49,447 nt of DNA. It comes from CAZQSS01 sp964596405 (GTDB lineage: Bacteria; Patescibacteriota; Patescibacteriia; Magasanikbacterales; UBA10003). The stretch is from positions 1 through 49,447 of the forward strand of contig CAZQSS010000003.1 of assembly GCA_964596405.1 (NCBI GenBank), given 5' to 3'. The notes beneath the pieces were generated by a model. The model did not search any database, was not told the DNA's origin, and was given only the letters and a program-made list of their open reading frames with translations. Shown here one piece after another: positions 37,487 through 46,096 of the stretch; the first letter of the stretch is position 1; each line of letters begins with the position of its first letter. The position numbers were made by a program, and so were the translations under genes.

Positions 37487-39928
37487 ATGCCTAAAGATCT
37501 GATTTTAAAGTTTAACGGCCTGACTGAAATAGAAGTTTTAGCGGCAAGAAAGAAATACGGCCCAAACACTTTACCAACCGAAAAAGCCCCTTCGGCGGGG
37601 TTAATTTTTTTATCTCAATTTAAAAGCCCTTTGGTTTACGTGATTTTGGCGGCCGCCGTCATTTCTTTGATTACAAAAGAATACACGGACGCGATTATAA
37701 TTGGCGCGGTAGTGTTGGCCAATGCTTTGGCCGGTTTTTTTCAGGAACAAAAAACCCAAAAGATTTATTTGGCGCTCAGAGCGCTTTTAAAACCTATGGC
37801 CGAGGTCATTCGTAATGGTCGGCGCGAAACAATTGATACGGCCGAATTGGTGCCCGGAGACATCGTAATTTTAACTGCCGGCGATAAAGTGCCGGCCGAT
37901 GGCGGCGTTTTAGAAAGCGCGGGGTTGGGTTTAAGTGAAGCGATTTTAACAGGTGAAAGCGAGGTTATTTTTAAAGATGTTGAAACTAACAATCGGGTGT
38001 TTATGGGCGCGACCGTGGCGACGGGGCGCGGGACAATGCGCGTAGAACGCGTTGGAACCGCTACCGAGCTGGGTAAAATTGCCCAAACGTTAAAAATCAC
38101 CAAAGAGCCGCCCACACCACTGCAGGAACGTCTTAAAAAGTTTAGTTTAAAGTTGACATATATTGTTTTAGCGCTGGCCTTGATAATTTTTATTTTAAGT
38201 TTTGTTAAATTTCATTTATTTTTTTGGTCTTTGAATTTGGCGGCCGTGTTGGCGGTGGCCGCGATTCCCGAAGGGTTGATTATCGCCGTGACCATTATTT
38301 TGGTTTTGGGCACGCAGCGCATTTTGCGGCGCCAAGGGCTGGTTAAACGTCTGTTGGCGGTAGAAACTCTTGGGTCGGTTACGGTTATTTGCACCGATAA
38401 AACAGGCACCTTAACCGAGGGGAATATGCGGGTTACGAAAAACGATTTTAAAGACGCGCGCCTGGCCATGCTCGCTATGGCACTCTGTAATAATCTTGAA
38501 GATTCATTAGAAGTGGCGTTTTGGAAACATGTTCAATCCAGTGATGGTTTTGATAACACGATTGATCATAAAGAAGTTTTTCCGCGTCTTGGCGAGGAGC
38601 CTTTTTCCGGCGAAACTAAATTTATGATGACAACCAATCAGATAGATGGCGAATTACTCACTTTTGCTAAAGGCGCTCCGGAGGTGATGCTTTCAATGTC
38701 GCGGCTTTCTCAAGAAGAAATCGCGATTGAACAAAAAAAAGTTGACGCTTGGGCTGATGGAGGTTTAAAGGTTTTGGGATTGGCTTATAAACAAGGCGGC
38801 AATCTGAAAGACAGGAAAGACTTTGTTTGGCTGGGGTTGGTTGGCGTTGAAGATCCGTTGCGTTTTGGGGTCAAAGAAGCTATTGACGTGTGCCGTCAGG
38901 CTCATATCGAAATTAAAATGATTACCGGCGATCATCCTAAAACCGCTTTGGCGATTGCCAAAAAATTGGGGCTGGCCAGCAAGCCGGAAGAAGTGATAGA
39001 GGCCTCGCTTTTGGATTTATGGAGTGTTGAAGAATTGCGTGAAAAAATAGCGGGAATCAAAGTGTTGGCCAGAATTGCCCCGCATCAAAAAATGAAAATC
39101 GTTGAGGCTTTGCAAGCTAATGGAGAAATTGTAGCGATGGTCGGCGACGGCGTCAACGACGCCCTAGCCATTAAAAAAGCCAATATTGGCGTAGCGACCG
39201 GCGAAGTTTCGGATGTGGCCAAAGAGGCGGCCAGTTTGATTTTGTTGGATAGTAATTTTAAAACCATTGTGGCGGCCGTAGAAGAAGGGCGGGGGATTTA
39301 TGAAAATATACGCAAAGTAATCGCTTATGTGCTTTCCAACTCTTTTAATATATTCACAACGATTGTTGGCTCTTTGTTTTTAGGGTGGTCATCACCTTTG
39401 AGCATTGTCCAGATTCTCTGGATTAACTTAATTTGCGACGGGCCAGTGGACATAGCGTTGAGTTTTGAACAAAAAGAAAAAGAAATAATGTCAGAGTCGC
39501 CTAAAAATTTTCAAAAAGAAATTATAGATTATCGTTTCAAGCTTTTTATTTCTTTCATTACCATTATTGGCACGAGTTTTTCGTTGTTTTATTTTTGGTA
39601 TTTTGGTATCTTAAAAGAGGACGTGACGCTGGGACGCACGATGGTTTTTACCAGTTTAGCCGTCGCGAGTCTGGTTTACGTTTTTTCATTTCGCAGTTTT
39701 CGTCATTCTTTTTTGCGGACGGCTAATTTGTTTAAAAATCGTTTTTTAGTCGGGACGGTTTTGGCCGGTTTTGTTTTACAGCTGGCCGTACTCTATGTTC
39801 CGGCATTAAATCGCGTTTTTGAAGTCAGACCCTTAAGTCTTATGCAGTTATTGATGACGTTTGTTCCGTCAATCTTTATGGTGGCGGCAATCGAAGCCGT
39901 AAAATTGATTTATAGTAAAAAATATTAA
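37487..39928 (+). CDS. P-type cation-transporting ATPase (P2-type, Ca2+-like)
   Basis: 813 aa. N-terminal cation-ATPase segment (LTEIEVLAARKKYGPNTLP), actuator TGES near residue 155, phosphorylation motif CTDKTGTLTEGN with Asp304, hinge MVGDGVNDALAIKKA near residue 550, and about ten TM helices. The VAAIPEGLIIAVTIIL segment in TM4 has the PEGL signature of P2 pumps (Ca2+, Na+/K+). Ion specificity is not certain. Confidence 0.92.
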   Translation: MPKDLILKFNGLTEIEVLAARKKYGPNTLPTEKAPSAGLIFLSQFKSPLVYVILAAAVISLITKEYTDAIIIGAVVLANALAGFFQEQKTQKIYLALRALLKPMAEVIRNGRRETIDTAELVPGDIVILTAGDKVPADGGVLESAGLGLSEAILTGESEVIFKDVETNNRVFMGATVATGRGTMRVERVGTATELGKIAQTLKITKEPPTPLQERLKKFSLKLTYIVLALALIIFILSFVKFHLFFWSLNLAAVLAVAAIPEGLIIAVTIILVLGTQRILRRQGLVKRLLAVETLGSVTVICTDKTGTLTEGNMRVTKNDFKDARLAMLAMALCNNLEDSLEVAFWKHVQSSDGFDNTIDHKEVFPRLGEEPFSGETKFMMTTNQIDGELLTFAKGAPEVMLSMSRLSQEEIAIEQKKVDAWADGGLKVLGLAYKQGGNLKDRKDFVWLGLVGVEDPLRFGVKEAIDVCRQAHIEIKMITGDHPKTALAIAKKLGLASKPEEVIEASLLDLWSVEELREKIAGIKVLARIAPHQKMKIVEALQANGEIVAMVGDGVNDALAIKKANIGVATGEVSDVAKEAASLILLDSNFKTIVAAVEEGRGIYENIRKVIAYVLSNSFNIFTTIVGSLFLGWSSPLSIVQILWINLICDGPVDIALSFEQKEKEIMSESPKNFQKEIIDYRFKLFISFITIIGTSFSLFYFWYFGILKEDVTLGRTMVFTSLAVASLVYVFSFRSFRHSFLRTANLFKNRFLVGTVLAGFVLQLAVLYVPALNRVFEVRPLSLMQLLMTFVPSIFMVAAIEAVKLIYSKKY

Positions 39929-39946
39929 TTAATTTTTTTAGATATT

Positions 39947-40333
39947 ATGACCACAAGAAGTTTGACTATCACTTTAGTCGCGCTGGTGGCGGCCGCGGCC
40001 GGGACAGTTATTTTAATTCGTTATTTGATTTTACCCGCTTCGCTGCAATCTGGTTTACCGCCGGCTGGCAATGAAGTGGCGGCGCCGCCAACCACTAAAA
40101 TCATGCCGCAATCATTAACCAGGGGCGTGGAAACTTTTACCGGTATTTTAAGTTTAGAAAACGGAGCCACTCTTAAAGTTGAGACTAAAGTTTATCCGTT
40201 GTTAATCAATAAAATCGACGCTAGTAATGTTTTGAAAGCACAGGGATACAAGACAGGTGACGAGATCAATGTTATGGGTAAAACAGTCAAAGATATTATT
40301 GAAGTGGCCGGCATAAATAAGCTAGTCCGTTAA
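39947..40333 (+). CDS. Small membrane-anchored protein, unknown
   Basis: 128 aa: N-terminal TM (ITLVALVAAAAGTVILIRYLIL), then a soluble domain of about 75 residues, possibly OB/beta-like (GILSLENGATLKVETKVYPLLINKI; YKTGDEINVMGKTVKDIIEVAGI). It lies 18 bases after the ATPase and two bases before the DJ-1 gene, so it is in the same operon. Function unknown. Confidence 0.7.
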   Translation: MTTRSLTITLVALVAAAAGTVILIRYLILPASLQSGLPPAGNEVAAPPTTKIMPQSLTRGVETFTGILSLENGATLKVETKVYPLLINKIDASNVLKAQGYKTGDEINVMGKTVKDIIEVAGINKLVR

Positions 40334-40335
40334 TT

Positions 40336-40845
40336 ATGAGCAAGAAAGTATTGATGGTGGTGGCCCCGGACGGGTTTCGGGACGCGGAATATTTAGACCC
40401 GCGCCAGGTTTTGGAAGCCGCGGGCGCAGAGATAAAAGTGGCATCGTTGGTGACGGGCGAATCGCGCGGCGTTGAAGGGGCGGTGGCTAAAATTGATTTG
40501 ACGGTTGATCAGGTGAAAGTTGAAGATTTTGACGCGGTTATTTTTGTCGGCGGGCCGGGCATGGTGGGTTTGGTGGGGGACAAACGTCTGATGACGTTGG
40601 CCAAGGCTTTTTATCAAGCCGGAAAATTGACGACAGGAATTTGCGCCGCCACCGGTATTTTGGCTAATGCCAATCTTTTGACAGATAAAAAAGCGACGGG
40701 CTGGGCTGGTGTTCAGCAAATTATCTCATCGCACGGCGGAAGCTATACCGGTCAAGACGTGGAAATGGATGGAAAAATCATAACCGGCAAAGGGCCGGGG
40801 GTAGCTAAGGCTTTTGGTCAGAAAATCGCGGGATCATTAAAGTAA
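40336..40845 (+). CDS. DJ-1/PfpI family protein
   Basis: 169 aa. Glutamine-amidotransferase-like fold with nucleophile elbow TTGICAATGIL (Cys near residue 98) and the preceding VIFVGGPGMVGL. The family includes deglycase/chaperone/protease-like members. It sits two bases after the small membrane protein. Confidence 0.85.
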   Translation: MSKKVLMVVAPDGFRDAEYLDPRQVLEAAGAEIKVASLVTGESRGVEGAVAKIDLTVDQVKVEDFDAVIFVGGPGMVGLVGDKRLMTLAKAFYQAGKLTTGICAATGILANANLLTDKKATGWAGVQQIISSHGGSYTGQDVEMDGKIITGKGPGVAKAFGQKIAGSLK

Positions 40846-40876
40846 TTCCTAAATTTACGATTAAAGAGCAAGAAGC

Positions 40877-42193
40877 ATGATTAAAAACGCCGCGGAATTA
40901 ATTAGGGCGGGGGAGATGCCAAAAGAAAAACAAATTCGCAAGGAAGTTGTGGATATTTTAGAATTTGTTTTAAAATCAGCTGATCCGGCAGATTTAACGC
41001 GCGAGATTTTGAAAAAAATTAATTTTTCTCGGTATCAGCGGATATTTGTTATTGGAGCCGGCAAGGCCACGTATCGGATGGCTTGGGCAGCCGAGCGTTT
41101 TTTGGGAAAACGCCTGACCGGCGGAACCATCAATGTTCCCCAAGCAATTAAAAACGGGCATTTGAAAAAAATTAAACTTACTTTGGCGGGCCATCCGTTT
41201 ACTACTGCGTCCGGTGTGGCCGGAACAAAAAAAATAATTGAATTGATAAAAGAGGCCGGGCCAAAAGATTTGATTTTGGCTTTATTTTCCGGCGGCGCTT
41301 CAGCTCTTTTTGAATTGCCAGTGGCAGGCATTACTTTGCCGGATCAAATTAAAACCACTGAACTGCTGATTCGTTCCCGGGCGACCATCCAAGAGATAAA
41401 CTCGGTCCGTAAACATTTGTCGCAAGTTAAGGGTGGTCAGTTGGCCCAAAAAAGTCAACGCACGAATTTGATGGCTTTATATCTTTCCGATGTGGTGGGC
41501 GATGATTTAGCCACGATTGCTTCCGGCCCAACCGTGCCCGATGCCACAACTTTTGGGCAGGCGGTTAAAATTTTAAAAAAATATAATCTTTGGTCAAAAA
41601 CGCCAGCCGATGTAAAAAGATATCTTTCTGACGGACAAAAAGGTTTAAATCCGGAAACGATCAAAACTAAACAATCAAATACCAAAAATATTTTAATCAG
41701 CGGGCGGCAGACGCTGATTGCTTCGGCTGAAAAGAAAGCCAGACGGCTGGGTTATAGAATCAGTTTGATAGAAAAAGAATTGGTTGGCGATACCGAAAAA
41801 AAGGGCCGAGAGTTGCTTAAAGCGGCTTTGAAGGGAAAAATTGATCACAAAAAAATATTTATGGCGGCCGGCGAGACGACTTTTGAAGTTAGAACCAACA
41901 AACCGGGCGGCCGCCTGCAACAAATGGGTTTGGCGGTTCTGTCCGGCTTAAAACACGGCTTAATTTTTGTAGCTTTGGCCAGCGACGGAGTTGACGGGGT
42001 CGGGCCGGAAAAGATTGGCGGCGTCATTATCGATCAAAAGAATTTTATAAAAGCCGGGGCTTTAAAAATTGATATTAAAAAAACCCTCCAAACTAATGAT
42101 TCTTATAATTTTTTTAAGAAAGTCGGAGGGCAAATTAAGACCGGTTACGTGGGGACGAACTTAGGAGATTTGATTTTGTTGATACGTTTTTAA
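40877..42193 (+). CDS. Glycerate 2-kinase (MOFRL family)
   Basis: 438 aa. N-terminal MOFRL-associated domain with IFVIGAGKATYRMAWA and LALFSGGASALFELP, INSVRKHLSQVKGGQLA; C-terminal MOFRL domain with FMAAGETTFEV and FVALASDGVDGVGPEKIGG. Phosphorylates glycerate to 2-phosphoglycerate. The last 33 bases overlap the convergent dus gene. Confidence 0.9.
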   Translation: MIKNAAELIRAGEMPKEKQIRKEVVDILEFVLKSADPADLTREILKKINFSRYQRIFVIGAGKATYRMAWAAERFLGKRLTGGTINVPQAIKNGHLKKIKLTLAGHPFTTASGVAGTKKIIELIKEAGPKDLILALFSGGASALFELPVAGITLPDQIKTTELLIRSRATIQEINSVRKHLSQVKGGQLAQKSQRTNLMALYLSDVVGDDLATIASGPTVPDATTFGQAVKILKKYNLWSKTPADVKRYLSDGQKGLNPETIKTKQSNTKNILISGRQTLIASAEKKARRLGYRISLIEKELVGDTEKKGRELLKAALKGKIDHKKIFMAAGETTFEVRTNKPGGRLQQMGLAVLSGLKHGLIFVALASDGVDGVGPEKIGGVIIDQKNFIKAGALKIDIKKTLQTNDSYNFFKKVGGQIKTGYVGTNLGDLILLIRF

Positions 42194-43102
42194 GATGTCT
42201 TTAATTTGTTTTAAATTGGAAACCTGAACCAGCTGTTGCTTGATCTGGTGGCTGGATGGCACGCCTTTAAGATAATAAGCCAGGTGTTTACGGAAAAGAA
42301 TCATGCCATAATCCCCATATTTTTTTATCTGGAGCTGGGCGTGTTCAAGAATAACATTGATTTTTTCTTCCAGACTGATTTCCTCCCGATTTCTTTTTTC
42401 AAAAATCCAAGGATGACCCAAAGCGCCCCGGGCAATCAAAATACCGTCAGCGCCGGTGACAGACAAACACTCATCAATATCTTCGCGTGTGAATATTCCG
42501 CCATTAGCCAAAAGCGGAATTTTTAATTTTTGTTTTATTTCGCCGATTATTTTCCAGTCGGCTGATCCCTCGTAACCCTGTTTTTTTGTGCGGCCGTGAA
42601 GACAAAGAGCGTCGGCTCCGGCTTTTTCCAACAACGGGGCGAATGACAGTATTTCTTCTTTGTTAGACCAACCCAGACGGGTTTTAACCGAAATCGGCAG
42701 AGGCACGGCTTTTTTTACGGCTTGAACTATTTTTACGGCCACGGCGATATCTTTCATTAGGGCGGCGCCATGAAAATTGTTGACCACTTTGCGCGCCGAG
42801 CAACCCATATTAATATCAATGCCGTCCGGACGGGATTTTTTATAAATAATCTTGGCCGCTTCAGCCATTAACTTTGGGTCGCAGCCAAAAATTTGTTGGA
42901 TGACCGGCCGTTCGCGTTTATTAATTTTGGTCATTTCCAAAGTCTTTTTATTGCCGTAGACAATGGCATCGGCTGAAACCATTTCACGGAAAATAATTTG
43001 GGCCCCGAATTTTTTGCACATCAAACCGAACGGCAAGTCGGTAAAATCGGCCATGGGGGCTAAACCAATAAGGGGTTGTTTGATTTTATTCCAGTTAAAC
43101 AT
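42161..43102 (-). CDS. dus: tRNA-dihydrouridine synthase
   Basis: 313 aa TIM-barrel flavoenzyme. MADFTDLPFG at the N-terminus, IDINMGCSARKVVN (the catalytic Cys in GCSARKV), PISVKTRLGW, CLHGRTKKQGYEGSADW, ANGGIFTREDIDECL, and GADGILIARGALGHPWIF. It reduces uridines in tRNA D loops. The start is the first Met of the ORF. Confidence 0.93.
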   Translation of the reverse strand: MFNWNKIKQPLIGLAPMADFTDLPFGLMCKKFGAQIIFREMVSADAIVYGNKKTLEMTKINKRERPVIQQIFGCDPKLMAEAAKIIYKKSRPDGIDINMGCSARKVVNNFHGAALMKDIAVAVKIVQAVKKAVPLPISVKTRLGWSNKEEILSFAPLLEKAGADALCLHGRTKKQGYEGSADWKIIGEIKQKLKIPLLANGGIFTREDIDECLSVTGADGILIARGALGHPWIFEKRNREEISLEEKINVILEHAQLQIKKYGDYGMILFRKHLAYYLKGVPSSHQIKQQLVQVSNLKQIKDILKTYQQNQIS

Positions 43103-43234
43103 AAGGTATTACCATATTACAGACTTTTTTTGACAAAAGCAAGATTTCATTTTAAAAACAGCCTGTCTGTGGATAACTTTTTTATGTGAATAAGTTGTGA
43201 AAAAAATTTGCTAAAACAAGCTATTTTTAAAGAC

Positions 43235-43296
43235 TTGCCTAATCTAAAAGATTTGGTATTATATTTAATACTCGGCTCAACCTCCGTTTAGGAGGT
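43235..43296 (+). promoter_or_regulatory. Promoter and short hairpin of the small acidic gene
   Basis: TTGCCT (43235-43240), 16 bp, TATTAT (43257-43262). Downstream is CCTCC-GTTTA-GGAGG (43281-43295), a hairpin that would hide the only Shine-Dalgarno-like sequence, 20 bases before the ATG. The remainder of 43103-43234 shows nothing I recognise. Confidence 0.55.
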
Positions 43297-43315
43297 GGCA
43301 AATTAATTATTTAGT

Positions 43316-43489
43316 ATGTACCAACAATTTGGTGATGACCAGGGTTTTGGTCTTGGTGGCGACGACGATCAGTTTGGAAACAAGATTCTAGCGGACGATG
43401 ATGAAGAAAAAACCAACGAAGAAACTGAAGACGATGAATACGGCACTAATTCTGACGATAAAGACGACACCGAAGAGGCCGATGAATAA
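43316..43489 (+). CDS. Tiny highly acidic protein, 57 aa
   Basis: Starts MYQQFGDDQGFGLGGDDDQFG; over a third of residues are Asp or Glu, and there are very few basic residues. Short repeats of FGDDQ/FGLGGDDDQ appear. It is too short for most gene finders. It has a promoter and is followed by a 40-bp palindrome and a terminator. It may be disordered and could bind cations or basic proteins; no family recognised. Confidence 0.6.
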   Translation: MYQQFGDDQGFGLGGDDDQFGNKILADDDEEKTNEETEDDEYGTNSDDKDDTEEADE

Positions 43490-43494
43490 GATGA

Positions 43495-43534
43495 ATTTTT
43501 CCGCCAGAGGCGGATCCGCCTCTGGCGGAAAAAT
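43495..43534. repeat. 40-bp perfect palindrome
   Basis: ATTTTTCCGCCAGAGGCGG and its exact complement, centred on AT. It begins six bases after the small acidic gene's stop. A shorter CCGCCAGAGGCGG core occurs at 32294-32306. Confidence 0.9.
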
Positions 43535-43560
43535 AACCTCGTCGAATGACGGGGTTATTT
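43531..43560. terminator. Bidirectional terminator with GTCGAATGAC loop
   Basis: AAATAACC-T-CGTC pairs with GACG-G-GGTTATTT around a GAAT loop (13 pairs, one G-U), between the small acidic gene and convergent thrC. The loop and closing bases equal those of the 49335-49354 hairpin. Confidence 0.75.
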
Positions 43561-44861
43561 TAGTTACAGAGAAAATTTTTGAGAGCCATGAATGAATTGG
43601 GCAATAGAACAGAATGTTTGTGTTTTTTTGTATATTTTTTAAGTCGGAACGGAATTTTAATTTTATGTTTGATAGACGCTTGTACGGTTTCTTTAAATTT
43701 CGCCGGGTGAGCCGTTTCTAAAAAAATGCCGTTGATTGGTTGATTTGGCGCGGATTGTTGAAAACGTTTTAATCCCAAATAAGCCACGGCGCCGTGAGGG
43801 TCCAGAGTATAATTATATTTTTTATAAACTTCTTTAATGGCTTTTTTGGTTGTTTTGTCGTTAAAACGGTAACCGATTATGTCTTGGCGAATTTTTGGCA
43901 GGCGATGATTATAAAGATCTAAAATGCGGGCAAAGTTGCTGGGTCGGCTCACGTCCATGGCATTGGAGATGGTGGCTTTAGTCGGGCGGGGAACAAAGAT
44001 CCCCGTTTTTAAATAACGCGGCACGGTGTCGTTTATGTTGGTGCTGGCGATAAATTTAAAAATAGGCAACCCCATTTTTTTAGCCAAGAGTCCGGCCGTT
44101 AAGTTGCCAAAATTACCGGACGGCACAGAAAAGACTATGGGATTATTTTTATTTTTGAGTCGGCTGTGGGCGTAAAAATAATAAAAAGACTGAGGAAAGA
44201 GCCGGGCGATATTGATAGAATTGGCAGAAACCAAATTAAGGTGGTGGTTGATATCTTTATCTAAGAAGGCGGATTTAACCAGGCGTTGGCAGTCATCAAA
44301 ACTGCCCTGAATTTCCAGAGCGGTGATATTGTGACCAAAGGTCGTCAGTTGTTTTTCTTGAAGCTGGCTGACACATTTGCTGGGATATAAAACGATCACC
44401 TTAATACCCGGAATTTTGAAAAAACTATGAGCGACGGCGCTGCCGGTGTCGCCGGAGGTGGCCACGAGCACCGTTAATTCTTTGTTCATTTTTTCGGCAA
44501 AGTAGAACATCAATTGAGCCATAAAACGCGCGGCAAAATCTTTAAAAGCCAGAGTGGGGCCATGAAAAAGTTCCAAAACATTTATATCGTGGGTGAGGGG
44601 AACCAGCGGCGCGTCAAAAGTCAGGGCTCGGTCAATCATTTTTTTTAGTCTTGAGGCGGGCACGTCTTTTTGAAATAAAATTTTGGCAATTTCAAAAGAC
44701 ATTTCCGTAAAAGTCAGTTTGGGCAAATCTTTTAAAAGCTTGCGGGGAAGCGGGGGAACACTGACAGGCATAAAAAGACCGTTGTCCGGCGCCAAGCCGG
44801 TTAACACCGCTTCGCGAAGGCTGACGCGCAAATTTTTATTATTGGTGCTGTAAAATTTCAT
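43560..44861 (-). CDS. thrC: Threonine synthase
   Basis: 433 aa PLP enzyme converting O-phosphohomoserine to threonine. The N-terminus MKFYSTNNKNLRVSLREAVL is the family's usual start; the PLP Lys is at 107 in ELFHGPTLAFKDFAARF; ATSGDTGSAVAHSF and SVPSGNFGNLTAG are further PLP-site motifs. The in-frame extension MIKSCGVDILG belongs to element E4. It follows thrB in the same direction, forming a threonine pair split by E4. Confidence 0.95.
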   Translation of the reverse strand: MKFYSTNNKNLRVSLREAVLTGLAPDNGLFMPVSVPPLPRKLLKDLPKLTFTEMSFEIAKILFQKDVPASRLKKMIDRALTFDAPLVPLTHDINVLELFHGPTLAFKDFAARFMAQLMFYFAEKMNKELTVLVATSGDTGSAVAHSFFKIPGIKVIVLYPSKCVSQLQEKQLTTFGHNITALEIQGSFDDCQRLVKSAFLDKDINHHLNLVSANSINIARLFPQSFYYFYAHSRLKNKNNPIVFSVPSGNFGNLTAGLLAKKMGLPIFKFIASTNINDTVPRYLKTGIFVPRPTKATISNAMDVSRPSNFARILDLYNHRLPKIRQDIIGYRFNDKTTKKAIKEVYKKYNYTLDPHGAVAYLGLKRFQQSAPNQPINGIFLETAHPAKFKETVQASIKHKIKIPFRLKKYTKKHKHSVLLPNSFMALKNFLCN

Positions 44862-45012
44862 GCCCAGTATATCAACCCCGCATGATTTTATCACTCGGGG
44901 AGTTTGTTTGGTTTAAATAAAGATTATCTATTTTTTGATGACCCTGTTTCCCAAGCCCGTCATTTCTTTCTGGTCGCTTAAGGCGACCTTGCGGGGTTGT
45001 ATTACTGGGCAT
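44859..45012 (-). repeat. Start-codon element E4 (between thrB and thrC)
   Basis: A 148-bp element (44862-45009) on the minus strand, between ATG 45010-45012 and the thrC ATG 44859-44861. Ends as in E1-E3 (right end ...ACTGGGC before the ATG instead of ...GGGT). Slot hairpin GGTCGCC-TTA-AGCGACC. Shares GGGTCATCAAAAAATA and CTTTATTTAAA with E2. It interrupts the thrB-thrC junction; without it and one ATG the join would be thrB stop, CCGCC, ATG. Confidence 0.85.
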
Positions 45013-45017
45013 GGCGG

Positions 45018-45950
45018 CTAAATAATTTTCACGCCGGTTCGGTTAATGGGGGAGATATAAATTTCGCTATTGATTTGTTGGCTAGAAAAGGCCGCCTGCA
45101 TTTTTTCACCGACAGTTTTGGCCGTTTCCAGCGATTGGCTTAGAGCAAAGATTGATGGGCCGGAGCCCGAAATACTGCAACCCAGCGCTCCGGCTTTTAG
45201 GGCGGCGTTTTTAACATCAAAAAAACCCGGGATAAGAGGGGCGCGCCGGGGTTCGGCCACCACATCTTGAAGCGAGCGGCCAATCAGGCCGTAATCCGAT
45301 TTCATCAGGCCGGCAATCAATCCGCCCACGTTACCCCATTGGATAACCGCGTCTTTTAATTCAATTTCTTTTTTTAAAACTTTTCTGGAATCGGCGGTGC
45401 GCAATTCAAAATCGGGATGGACCAGCGCGCAAAAAAGGTTTGGCGGCGTCGGTATGGGTATGATCTCAAGCGGTTCGTAGCTTCTGATTAAAATCATTCC
45501 GCCCAGAAGCGACGGAGCAACATTGTCGGCGTGGGCAAAACCGCAAGCCGCCCGTTCGCCTTCCATGGCAAAGGGTAAGAGTTCTTCTTTTTTTAATGGC
45601 CGGTCCAGTAGTTCGTTGATACCAAACACGCCGCCGACCGCGCTCGCGGCGCTGGAACCCAAGCCGCTGCCCAAGGGCATTTTTTTGTGGATTTCAATTT
45701 CCACGCCTTGATCAGATCGAATGTGTTTTAAATAGGCCAAAACGGCGACACCGGCGGTATTTTTTTTTGGATCCAAAGGCAGTCTGCCATTGTCGCCGGT
45801 AATTTTAGTGATGATTACTCCAGGCTCGGTTTTGAGTGTTAGAATCATTTCGTCGCCCGGTTCATTGACGGCAAAACCCAACACATCAAAACCGCAAGCC
45901 ACATTGGCCACGGTCGCCGGCGCGAAAATTTTTAGGCTTTTTGAGCTCAT
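45018..45950 (-). CDS. thrB: Homoserine kinase
   Basis: 310 aa GHMP kinase. N-terminal IFAPATVANVACGFDVLGFAV, ATP-binding MPLGSGLGSSAASAVGGVFGINELL near residue 90-115, and C-terminal GALGCSISGSGPSIFAL. It phosphorylates homoserine for ThrC. Its stop is five bases before the E4 flanking ATG. Promoter at 45963-45991 with a leader of about six bases. Confidence 0.95.
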   Translation of the reverse strand: MSSKSLKIFAPATVANVACGFDVLGFAVNEPGDEMILTLKTEPGVIITKITGDNGRLPLDPKKNTAGVAVLAYLKHIRSDQGVEIEIHKKMPLGSGLGSSAASAVGGVFGINELLDRPLKKEELLPFAMEGERAACGFAHADNVAPSLLGGMILIRSYEPLEIIPIPTPPNLFCALVHPDFELRTADSRKVLKKEIELKDAVIQWGNVGGLIAGLMKSDYGLIGRSLQDVVAEPRRAPLIPGFFDVKNAALKAGALGCSISGSGPSIFALSQSLETAKTVGEKMQAAFSSQQINSEIYISPINRTGVKII

Positions 45951-45962
45951 ATAATCTATATT

Positions 45963-45991
45963 ATTATAGCATCCTAAACGACTATTGACGA
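45963..45991 (-). promoter_or_regulatory. thrB promoter
   Basis: Minus strand TCGTCA (45986-45991), 17 bp, TATAAT (45963-45968); ATG at 45950. Its -35 box overlaps the divergent -35 box at 45985-45990. Confidence 0.55.
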
Positions 45992-46013
45992 GTTTCAGGG
46001 GCTGTGATAAGGT
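45985..46013 (+). promoter_or_regulatory. Promoter with TAAGGT -10 box (S55 protease gene)
   Basis: TTGACG (45985-45990), 17 bp, TAAGGT (46008-46013). Confidence 0.7.
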
Positions 46014-46096
46014 TAATTTATTGATATTTAGACTAATTTGATTGGCTCTTTAACAACTAAGGCCTACTAAGGGCCACACGCCAAAGGAGGCGTAAA

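Noticed and set aside
43398..43595. 65-aa ORF on the plus strand
   Set aside because: It overlaps the small acidic gene out of frame and reads through the 40-bp palindrome and terminator.
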